Shown here piece by piece: positions 8,135 through 16,466 of a stretch of 64,000 nucleotides of DNA. The notes beneath the pieces were generated by a model. It did no database searches and was not told the DNA's origin. It was given only the letters and a program-made list of their open reading frames with translations. The position numbers were made by a program, and so were the translations under genes. This DNA is from Diplonema japonicum (lineage: Eukaryota > Euglenozoa > Diplonemea > Diplonemida > Diplonemidae), in NCBI GenBank assembly GCA_964019335.1, contig OZ025682.1, positions 186,001-250,000 on the forward strand, read 5' to 3'. Each line of letters begins with the position of its first letter. Positions within the stretch are counted from its first letter, which is position 1.

Positions 8135-10423
8135 ATGACGTCTCTCAGAACCTCGACAATCGGGTTCCCCCGCACGGGACCGAAGCGCGAGATGAAGATG
8201 GCGCTTGAGAAGTACTGGGGGAAGAAGATAACGGAGTCAGAGCTGCTGGAGGTGAGCGACAAGGTAGCGCTGCAGAGTCTGCGGGACCAAGAGGCAGCGG
8301 GAGTGGACCTGATCGGGGTGGGGGACCACACGCTGTACGACCACGTGCTGGACTGGAGCGAGCGGTTTGGGCTGACGTGCAAGAGGGTGAGGGAGGCAAA
8401 GCTGACGGGGCTGGAGGCTTACTTCACGCAGGCGAGGGGCCGGGACGGGATCCCCGCGCTGGACATGACGAAGTACTTCGATTCGAACTACCACTACATG
8501 GTGCCCGAGGTGGGAGAGGACACGGTCCCCCGCGCCGATTTCAGTTCCTTTGTGGCGCACGTGCAGCTCCTCCGCAGCAAGGCGGCGAAGGCGGACTCGG
8601 TGGTCCCGATCGTTCTGGGACCCGTGACCCTCGCGAAGCTCTGCAAGTACGTTGACGGGACAAGGAAGACAGCTGCTGTGCTGGTGAAGGAGCTGGTTCC
8701 CTTGTACAAGGCGCTGCTGGAGGAGTTGGGGAGAGGAGCGACCGGGGTGAAGGAAGTGCAGCTGCACGAGCCGTGGCTGGTGATGAGCGACGCGGAGAAG
8801 GGGACGGAGGTGAAGATCCTCACCGAGGCTGTGTACAAGGAGCTTTCTTCAGCGAACAGCAAGGGTCCCGCGGTGAACCTGTGCGTACACTTCGACTCCC
8901 TGAGCCCCGCCGTCTACAGCTACGTGGTGGAGCTTCCTGTGCAGCGCGTGACGCTCGACTTCTGCAGGAGCAAGGCGATGGTGGAGATGGTGGAAAAGCA
9001 GGGCTTCCCGTCGACGAAGGAGCTCGGGGCTGGGGTGGTCGACGGGCGCAACGTGTGGAGGAACGAGGCTGCTGCTGGGGGTCTCTTGCAGAGGATCCAG
9101 AAGGCTGTGCAGGACGACGCCAGGGTGGTGGTTGCCCCCTCTTGCTCCCTGCAGTTCGTTCCGTACGACCTGGACCATGAGGAGGAGGGGAGCATCCCTT
9201 CGGAGGTGAGGAGCAAGCTTGCCTTCGCGAAGCAAAAGCTGGAGGTTCTGACGAAACTTGCTTCTTCTTCTACTGCTGCTGCTTCACCTGTTGAGTGGAT
9301 CGGGGAAGACAACCTAAGCGGAGTGGAGGGGGCGAAGGGGGTGACCCCCGAGATGTACACTCGTAGCGAGCCCTTCAAGGAGCGCAGGGGGAAGCAGCTG
9401 GCGGAGCTTCCGGACTTCCCGACGACGACGATCGGGTCGTTCCCTCAGACGGCGGAGATCCGAAAACTGCGACGGGAGTGGAAGGAAGGGAAGGTGGGGA
9501 AGGCGGCGTACGAGGAGCAGATCGACAAGGAGATCGAGAGGGTGGTGGGGATCCAGAAGGAGATCGGGCTGGACGTGTTCGTGCACGGGGAAGCTGAGAG
9601 GAGCGACATGGTGGAGTACTTCGCGCAGAAGCTGGAGGGGATGCTGCTGACGAGGCACGGGTGGGTGCAGTCTTATGGGTCGCGGTACGTTCGCCCTCCT
9701 GTGATCCACGGGACGGTAGTTCGAAAGGGAGGGGAGTCAATGACGGTGCGGGAGTTTGCGGTGTGCCAGAAGGCGAGCGGGGCGGTGCCCGTGAAGGGGA
9801 TGCTGACGGGCCCCGTGACGATCCTGAACTGGTCGTTCTGCAGGGTGGACGTGCCACGTGCGGAGCAGGCTGTGGAGGTGGCTCTTGCTGTGAGGGAGGA
9901 AGTGGCGGACCTGGAGGCGGCGGGATGCAGGGTGGTGCAGGTGGACGAGGCGGCTCTGCGGGAGAGGATGCCGCTGAAGAAGGAGGAGAGCGAAAGCTAC
10001 CTGGAGTGGGCGGTAGCGTGCTTCAGGCTGTCGACCTGCGGGGCGCGCCCCTCTACGCAGGTGGTGACTCACATGTGCTACTCCACCTTCGAGGACATCA
10101 TCGGGAGGATCGACGGGATGGATGCCGACGTCCTCACCATCGAGAACTCCAGGAGCGCAGGGGAGATGGTGGCGGCCCTCTCCTCCTACGGCTACGCCCG
10201 CGACCTCGGCGCAGGGGTCTACGACATCCACTCCCCGGTGGTCCCCACTGTGGACGACATGGCGGCCCGCCTCCAAGGCCTCCTCTCCCTCCTTCCCCCT
10301 TCCAGGACCTGGGTGAACCCCGACTGTGGTTTGAAGACCAGGAAGTGGGACGAGGTCATTCCCTCCCTTAAGAACATGGTCACCGCTGCCCACAAGCTCC
10401 GTGAGAGCCACGTCAGTGCTTGA
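8135..10423 (+). CDS. metE: Cobalamin-independent methionine synthase (MetE), array copy 1
   Basis: 5-methyltetrahydropteroyltriglutamate-homocysteine methyltransferase, which makes methionine from homocysteine and methyl-folate without B12. At 762 residues it is the usual full length. Two barrel halves are present, each opening with a T-x-IG-x-FP motif (TSTIGFPRTGPKREMK near the start, TTTIGSFPQTAEIRKLRREW in the second half). The zinc site is intact: H646 and C648 in VTHMCYSTF, E670 in TIENSRS and C731 in WVNPDCGLKTRKW. The start at 8135 is preferred over an in-frame ATG at 8045, because the extra 30 residues are basic low-complexity sequence and family homology begins at MTSLRTSTIGFPR. Codons are strongly G/C-ending. 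No targeting peptide is obvious, so it is probably cytosolic. Confidence 0.95.
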   Translation: MTSLRTSTIGFPRTGPKREMKMALEKYWGKKITESELLEVSDKVALQSLRDQEAAGVDLIGVGDHTLYDHVLDWSERFGLTCKRVREAKLTGLEAYFTQARGRDGIPALDMTKYFDSNYHYMVPEVGEDTVPRADFSSFVAHVQLLRSKAAKADSVVPIVLGPVTLAKLCKYVDGTRKTAAVLVKELVPLYKALLEELGRGATGVKEVQLHEPWLVMSDAEKGTEVKILTEAVYKELSSANSKGPAVNLCVHFDSLSPAVYSYVVELPVQRVTLDFCRSKAMVEMVEKQGFPSTKELGAGVVDGRNVWRNEAAAGGLLQRIQKAVQDDARVVVAPSCSLQFVPYDLDHEEEGSIPSEVRSKLAFAKQKLEVLTKLASSSTAAASPVEWIGEDNLSGVEGAKGVTPEMYTRSEPFKERRGKQLAELPDFPTTTIGSFPQTAEIRKLRREWKEGKVGKAAYEEQIDKEIERVVGIQKEIGLDVFVHGEAERSDMVEYFAQKLEGMLLTRHGWVQSYGSRYVRPPVIHGTVVRKGGESMTVREFAVCQKASGAVPVKGMLTGPVTILNWSFCRVDVPRAEQAVEVALAVREEVADLEAAGCRVVQVDEAALRERMPLKKEESESYLEWAVACFRLSTCGARPSTQVVTHMCYSTFEDIIGRIDGMDADVLTIENSRSAGEMVAALSSYGYARDLGAGVYDIHSPVVPTVDDMAARLQGLLSLLPPSRTWVNPDCGLKTRKWDEVIPSLKNMVTAAHKLRESHVSA

Positions 10424-10568
10424 GTTGTACAGGCTTGAGAGAATCCAAAAAAAAAAGAAGAGAAAAAGAAATACAAGATCCTCTTTTTTTTTTCTCCCTT
10501 CCTCGGGTGTCTCTTCGTCGTTTTTATTTAATTTTTTTTTCCCCTTTTCTTTTTCCTATTTTAATTTT

Positions 10569-10680
10569 AGGCCCTGGCACCGCCAGCAGCCCGCCCCTGT
10601 TCGATGCTGTCTCTGCAGCTGGTGCTCCTGTTTGCCTCGGGCCCAACACTTCATGTGTTTGGAACGGTCCTTCTGTCTAG
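10569..10680 (+). pseudogene. Possible exon remnant with acceptor-like start
   Basis: A TTTTAATTTTAG sequence is followed by an open frame of about 36 codons ending at a TAG. It contains AGAPVCLGPNTSCVWNG, which reads like the end of a secreted cysteine-containing protein. No upstream exon is evident. It could be debris of a gene lost during formation of the repeat unit, a real 3' exon of an unrecognised transcript, or chance. It recurs in copy 2 at +8,332. Confidence 0.25.
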
Positions 10681-10880
10681 TTTGCGTTGCCCTCTCGTTC
10701 CAGGCCGCCTCCACCGGTGGCCGCATTTCTTTGTTGGAAAGATCACACGATCGAGTCGCACGCATGGGACAAGGCACCGCCCGCCCAACGGTCGAGCATC
10801 GCGCAAGACGGTAGCTTTCTACGTTTTTAGTTTTTATCTTCTTAATTGTGTTCTTCTCCCACTTTTCTTTTCTTTTTTTT

Positions 10881-10907
10881 TTTTAGCCCCCGTTCGATTT
10901 AATATCT
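10881..10907 (+). promoter_or_regulatory. TTTTAGCCCCC motif upstream of sigma GST copy 2
   Basis: A 27-base block that agrees at 23 positions with 22054-22080 upstream of the unrelated cysteine-rich gene (and its duplicate near 46595). The shared parts are TTTTAGCCCCC, TTC and TTAATATCT. It could be a promoter element or a trans-splice acceptor. It is also present at 19213-19239. Confidence 0.35.
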
Positions 10908-11107
10908 CCCTTTAACTACCTCTCTCGTTCCCTTTTATCTTATTCAACACTGTTGTTGGCAGTGTTTCGGGTACCATGTCCCGTCAACACTGTTTTGGGT
11001 GCATCTTTATAACTTTATTTTTATTTTTTTTAAAACCCAAACTACACGAACGAGAAAACCACCTTCCACACAGGCACCAACCCCTACACAAACCACACCC
11101 CACCACG

Positions 11108-11776
11108 ATGCCTGCCCTCAAACTTGTGTACTTCGAGCTCCCCGGACGTGCGGAACCTGCGCGACTCGCGTTCGCTGTGGGGGGTGTCGCCTTCGAGGAC
11201 AAGAGGGTGTCTGGGGAGGAGTGGGGGATGAAGATCAAGCCGACTGTGGGACCGAAGCAGCTTCCGCTTCTGGATGTGGACGGGGAGGTGATAGGGCAGA
11301 GCAACGCGATCATGCGCTACGCGGGGAGTGTGTCGTCGTTGGGGGGAAAGCAGCTGTACCCGAAGGAGGCAGGGGAGGCGCTGAAGGTGGACGAGTTCTG
11401 CGACATTGTGGGGGAGGTGTTCGGTCCGCTCGGGAAGACCTTCGCGATCGAGGACGAGACTGAGAAGAAGGCGGCGCGGGCAGCGCTTGTGGCTGAGGGG
11501 GGCGACATCACGAAGTGGCTCGTCTTCATCGACTCCCTCCTCGCGAAGTCCTCCTCTTCGTCAGGGTTCGCTGTCGGGGACTCCCTCACCATGGCAGACA
11601 TCTGCGTCTTCACCGGACTGCAGCCCCTGAAGTCCGGCTGGCTCGACGGGATCCCCAAAGACTGCCTCGACAACTACTCCCACATCACGAAGCACGCACA
11701 GATGATCGCGAACATCCCTCAGGTGAAGGCATACTACAAGGATGCAACAGGGATCCATGCCGTCTACAAGGCATGA
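11108..11776 (+). CDS. Sigma-type glutathione S-transferase, array copy 2
   Basis: The 222-residue protein is identical to the product at 2776. Unlike copy 1, its upstream DNA holds an in-frame ATG at 10976. That start would add 44 residues beginning MSRQHCFGCIFITLFLFFLK, a hydrophobic stretch like a signal anchor. The family start at 11108 is the safer choice, since copies 1, 2 and 3 share it and the fused gene aligns there. Confidence 0.9.
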   Translation: MPALKLVYFELPGRAEPARLAFAVGGVAFEDKRVSGEEWGMKIKPTVGPKQLPLLDVDGEVIGQSNAIMRYAGSVSSLGGKQLYPKEAGEALKVDEFCDIVGEVFGPLGKTFAIEDETEKKAARAALVAEGGDITKWLVFIDSLLAKSSSSSGFAVGDSLTMADICVFTGLQPLKSGWLDGIPKDCLDNYSHITKHAQMIANIPQVKAYYKDATGIHAVYKA

Positions 11777-12041
11777 TCGCTTGGTCTTTTGACAAGGTGG
11801 GGAAAGGGGGAAAAAAAGAACAAGAGAGTATTGGAATGGTGATGGTCACAAAAGGCTTCCTTCCTTTCTCTCTTGCCCCCCTCCCCTATTTTTTTTTGAA
11901 ATAAGTAAAATGGAAGGCCACAAAGGCTTCCTTTTCTTGTCCTTTAAAAAGAGAAACGAAAACACAAACCAAGATAAATTCTGGTGGGAAAAAAAAAAAA
12001 AAAAAAAAAAAAAAAACGAAACCTCTCTTCTTTCCGCGTGG

Positions 12042-12074
<33 letters not shown>

Positions 12075-12587
12075 GTTCTCTCGCATTTGAACATGCTTTT
12101 CCGCACTCCATCCTCTTTCTTCTATCTACTTCTATTATTTCTTGTTTTTGAACGCGCTACTGTGAATTCAACGAATAAAAGACAAACAGCAAAGGAGTCC
12201 ATGGAACCACAACCCCCACCTTTCAACCTGTTCCCGGACCCCTCCATGTCCATGCAGGCGGGTGTGGAGGGGATATTCACCCACTACCTCTCACCACGCA
12301 CTTCCTTGTTTGCAGCAACCCCCACCTTTCAACCTGTTAATCGACCACTCCATGTCCATGCAGGCGGGTGTGGAGGGGAGAGTCAACCTGGCAGGACTTT
12401 AAGAGCGACCACAGTCTCTGGCCTGTCTGTGTGGTGAAATCTCAGTCTGAAAGTTTAAACGATAAAGTTTCAGTCTCAAGAAGGCCTCGTCCTGAGCCAC
12501 CAACAGACATAAAGACACAAAGGAGAACAACAACCACCACCACAAAGGGAGAAAAAAGAAAGAAGAAAAAAAAAAGTAAAAATTAAA

Positions 12588-13238
12588 ATGCCTGCTTCCG
12601 GTATCCTGTACGGCCACCCTGTGTCGCAGCCCTCGCGGTCGGTGCAGTGGTACCTCGACTACAGCGGGAACACAACTGTTGAGAGGAAGGTGGTAGATTT
12701 CATGATTGGAGAACAACGGCAGCCGGAGTACGTGGCGAAGTTCCCTGAGAAAGAAATACCAGGGTTCGAGATGGAGGACGGGTTCTGCTTTGCGGAGTCG
12801 ATGGCGATCCTGAAGCACGTGTCTGCAGGGGACGAGACGATGCAGCCGCAGACGGCGAAGGAGGAGGCGATCTTGAACGAGTACCTCGGGCGCCACTACT
12901 CGCAGGTGCGGAAGTTCTCATCGGATGTGTTCGTCCACCACCTCCTGACGAAGGACGAGGAGAAGAAGCAGGCTGGGCTCGTCACCATCAAGCCGCAGCT
13001 GGAGGCCTACAACGAGAAGCTCGGGAAGCAGAAGTACATCCTTGGCGACAACCTCACCCTTGCGGACTTCCTGTTCGCCCCTGAGGTGGACCAGATGGAG
13101 GTTGTTGGGAAGGAGGTCCTGGCCCCCTACCAGAACATCCTGAAGTACCTTGAACGCCTCACCACCGACGTCAAGGGTTACAAGGAGTGCATCGGGGGCA
13201 TGAGGTCCGGACTTGAGGAGATGCTTAAAATGATGTGA
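12588..13238 (+). CDS. Theta-type glutathione S-transferase, array copy 2
   Basis: Identical in translation to the gene at 4256, including the S13 motif and the QRQPEYVAKFPEKEIPGF patch that sets the array version apart from paralogues at 42-46 kb. The 3' flank also matches copy 1, with the TGCATAC hairpin. Confidence 0.88.
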   Translation: MPASGILYGHPVSQPSRSVQWYLDYSGNTTVERKVVDFMIGEQRQPEYVAKFPEKEIPGFEMEDGFCFAESMAILKHVSAGDETMQPQTAKEEAILNEYLGRHYSQVRKFSSDVFVHHLLTKDEEKKQAGLVTIKPQLEAYNEKLGKQKYILGDNLTLADFLFAPEVDQMEVVGKEVLAPYQNILKYLERLTTDVKGYKECIGGMRSGLEEMLKMM

Positions 13239-13831
13239 TGATGTGCGTTCCGTGACAGGGCCTCCACTGTCTGCATACCGGCATAGTATGCATGTCCTAT
13301 GTGTGAATAGGTACCAGGCAGTGCGAAGCGAAACCGCAAGCCATGAAGATGTCCAGTTTTTTATCCTTTCTTTGGCCTTAAGTTGCCCTTTGTTACTACG
13401 AAGGAGCTCACACATCTTTTTGAGCTTTCAATACGAACATTTGTTTTATCTCATTCGATGTAGCCAACTTTCGAAGGTGTCCCACTCCCTTTGGACGGAT
13501 ACCACTGGACGAATCCCTTGGATAACACAATGGTAGCACGGCGGTGGCGTTAAGTAGCCTAACTAATTTTTTTTTTTGCTGGAACAAGTAAACAAATTTT
13601 TGAAAAGAATTGTTATTGCAAAAAAGAGTAGAGGCAGCTTGCCCGTTTACCCCTACTGTAGGTGAAAACGGCTTGCACAAACAATCAGCCGACTCTTTTT
13701 TTCTCTCTCTCCCTCTCCTCTTTCTTTCCGCTCTCTCTCTCGGGAATATATTATGCATATTGGGTTTTCCCACTAAACGCGACAAAATATGGGAATAGAA
13801 GAGGGAAGGGGGGGGTCACGGTTAAGAAAAA

Positions 13832-16108
13832 ATGAAGTCCCTCACAATGGCGATCCTATCAGTGTGTTGCATTTCGGTGAAATCGCAACAAACCGTGTGG
13901 ACTGATGTACGGACTCTGCAGATAAGAGGGAGGGCATTTGACGTGGATGAGCTGGGCAGCTGGGCAGACCGCCTTCCAGCAAAAGCGGAAGGAGTAGTGC
14001 GAGGGCCTGTGTGGTCCCTGTCCAGGGACAGCGCAGGCATGTATGTGGACTTTATAACTGACAGTCGCAACATAACACTGAACACGACTTACGTGAACAA
14101 CCCTGGTACCATGTACCACTTTTCAGCGTCGGGAATCAATGGGCTTGATCTGTTTCAATGGGACGCACCCAACAGCACATGGCGGTGGGTGGGGACCACG
14201 AAAAACCAAGCTGATCGTACAGAAATCCAACCCATCCTGAACAGGCCTGAAACCCCCTCTGTCCAGCATAAATATCGGCTTCACTTCCCACTATACAACG
14301 GGGTCTTAAAACTTTCCATCGGAACCGACAAAGGTGCTACAATCTCACCAGCGCCTGTACAGTACGAGCAGCCGCCTGTAATTTGGTACGGAACGTCCAT
14401 CACGCAGGGCGGGGTGGTGTCGAGGCCTGGGTTTGCCTTCACGAACAACATAATGAGGAACATCGGGAGGGAGATATTCAACTTCGGGTTCTCCGGGAAC
14501 TGTTTGATGGAGATCGATGTCGCGCAGTACCTTGTCACGGTGAAGCCGACACCCGCTTTGTTCATCATCGACTGCGAGTGGAACATGAACCCGCAGATGG
14601 TCGCAGAGAGAACAATCCCTTTGGTAAACTTCATCAGGGCTAAGCTTCCCAATACACCAATCGTTCTTGTAGAGGGGACACCGGGTGGCGACGCGTGGAT
14701 CAATTCCGCATCGATCGCACGGCAAAGCTCTATGTGGTCCACCCTACGCGAGCAGTACGACATCCTTCTCAAGAACACATCACAGCTTCACTATGTAACA
14801 GGCCCCGGACTTTACGAAAAGGCCGGAGGTCCTGCCGTGAACCCCACTGTAGCAGGCACGCACCCATCCGATTTGGGGCAAGCTTCGATGACCGATTTCT
14901 ATACAAAATATCTCCCAACGATTCTGAAGAACAACGACGTGAATAAAACTGTGGGGGAGGCTAACACGAAGCTTGGAAAGGTCAAAGAAACCACGGAGCT
15001 GGAAAGACGGTATCACAATGAGATTCTTTTGGAGATGGTGGAAGCAACGTCGATTCCCATCAGTGCAACTACCACATACTACAACGTAGAGAGCACCGTC
15101 GGTGTGATGGGCCGCGCCTTCAATGGAACCGAACGTTGGTATAACAGGCTACCGTTGTCTGCAAAGCAAGCCGTCCCGGAGGGTGTTTACAATGCAGCGG
15201 TGAGAAGCGCCGGGATGTCTGTTCACTTTGTGACAAATTCGTCTTCGGTGGCCGTAAACTTCACCTTTCAAGACAAGGTTGTTCCTCGATGGGACATGCC
15301 TGACACAGCGGCATCGGGTCTTGACCTCTACAGGTACGATCCGTCTGGAAAAGCTTTCAGAAGTGTGAGATGTGCGACATCGTGGCCGTCGAGCACTCCT
15401 GTCGTTATCGATGAAAATCTGCCCGTTGGAAGTGCTGAAAGATATGTTTTGTATCTACCGGTTTTGAATGAAGTGACGAAGCTTTCCATTGGCGTTGATT
15501 CTGGTTCCGTGTTCGAGGTGGACACAGACTTCAATACAGTCGATAGTATTACCGCTTACGGGAAAAAACCGATATTATGGCTCGGCACCGGAACGGAGCA
15601 AGGGTTTGCCGTCTCGCGTCCTGGAAACGTTTTCACCAGCATTCTGTCTAGAAACCTCCAACGGTACGTTTTGAATTTTGGGTTTGAAACGGCAAAGATG
15701 GATGTTTCCGTTGCAGGGTACGCGGCTCAGATAGACGCTGATCTCATTGTGATAGACTGTTTGGCTGATATGACACCTGAAGAGATTTCGGAACAAACAT
15801 CTCCTTATGTTAAATATCTCAGGGCTCATGGACACCCCACTACCCCCATCCTCCTCGTTGCTGGGACGGTCTACGGTGATTATTGGTTGAACCCCGGTCC
15901 CAACACTGACAAACGTGATGCGCTTCAGCAGCAGTTTGAGTCGCTCAGCCATTCTGACCCCAATGTACATGTATTCCTCAATGAGCACAACCAGCTTTTC
16001 TCCTCAGATTGGATGGTGAATCCCACTGTCGGTGGGGCAGATCCGTCGGACCTCGGCCACCGCGAGATGGCAAAATTCTATACCGCTTTTTTGCCGCAAT
16101 TCTTTTAG
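13832..16108 (+). CDS. Secreted two-domain SGNH/GDSL hydrolase-like protein, array copy 2
   Basis: The 758-residue protein is identical to that at 5500. It has the same catalytic S189/N223/H344 in domain 1 and the same losses (G587, A621, D737) in domain 2. The degenerate half therefore predates the array amplification. Confidence 0.82.
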   Translation: MKSLTMAILSVCCISVKSQQTVWTDVRTLQIRGRAFDVDELGSWADRLPAKAEGVVRGPVWSLSRDSAGMYVDFITDSRNITLNTTYVNNPGTMYHFSASGINGLDLFQWDAPNSTWRWVGTTKNQADRTEIQPILNRPETPSVQHKYRLHFPLYNGVLKLSIGTDKGATISPAPVQYEQPPVIWYGTSITQGGVVSRPGFAFTNNIMRNIGREIFNFGFSGNCLMEIDVAQYLVTVKPTPALFIIDCEWNMNPQMVAERTIPLVNFIRAKLPNTPIVLVEGTPGGDAWINSASIARQSSMWSTLREQYDILLKNTSQLHYVTGPGLYEKAGGPAVNPTVAGTHPSDLGQASMTDFYTKYLPTILKNNDVNKTVGEANTKLGKVKETTELERRYHNEILLEMVEATSIPISATTTYYNVESTVGVMGRAFNGTERWYNRLPLSAKQAVPEGVYNAAVRSAGMSVHFVTNSSSVAVNFTFQDKVVPRWDMPDTAASGLDLYRYDPSGKAFRSVRCATSWPSSTPVVIDENLPVGSAERYVLYLPVLNEVTKLSIGVDSGSVFEVDTDFNTVDSITAYGKKPILWLGTGTEQGFAVSRPGNVFTSILSRNLQRYVLNFGFETAKMDVSVAGYAAQIDADLIVIDCLADMTPEEISEQTSPYVKYLRAHGHPTTPILLVAGTVYGDYWLNPGPNTDKRDALQQQFESLSHSDPNVHVFLNEHNQLFSSDWMVNPTVGGADPSDLGHREMAKFYTAFLPQFF

Positions 16109-16466
16109 ACAGCGGTTAAATAGAAAATAAAAGCGAACGTTTGCTTCTTTTTGTTTAAAGTGCGTGACTGTTCACACCCGTTGACGAAAGACGTATGTGC
16201 CTCATTGTGCCCATAAAAGAATTTTTTCCCCTCAGTCGGCTGAATAATGTCAGGGGGGGAGGGGGGGGCGGTAAAGCGCTGTTTCCTTTATCCTCCTCCT
16301 TTCTTTTTACCTTTTTTTATTGCCGCTCTGATCGTCTTGTAGTTTTCCTTTTTTTTTATTTCGTTTTTTTTTATTTTTGTTTAGTTTGTGGAGAAAACAG
16401 CAACCCCGTCACACAGTAACCAACTACAAAAACCCCCCTCTCGGGAAAAAAAAGAGAAGAAAAAGA

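Larger units (their letters stand above)
2737..11068 (+). repeat. Tandem array unit, copy 1 (8,332 bp, complete)
   Basis: A direct repeat with a period of exactly 8,332 bp. Every gene in it recurs at +8,332. The left edge is 39 bases before the sigma GST start: from CACAGGCACCAACC onward the copies agree, and before it they differ. Gene order is sigma GST, theta GST, SGNH hydrolase, MetE, then about 650 bases of non-coding DNA. Translations in several frames on both strands are identical between copies, so base identity is essentially complete in those stretches. Confidence 0.95.
10424..11107. other. Intergenic after MetE to next sigma GST (array)
   Basis: T/A-rich flanks enclose about 270 bases of balanced composition (10564-10830) described separately. 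A TTTTAGCCCCC-containing motif lies at 10881-10907. The direct copy junction is at 11068/11069. It recurs at 18756-19439. Confidence 0.6.

Noticed and set aside
9737-10411. Antisense open frames across MetE
   Set aside because: Shadow frames of a GC-rich, codon-biased gene. The forward product has complete MetE motifs.
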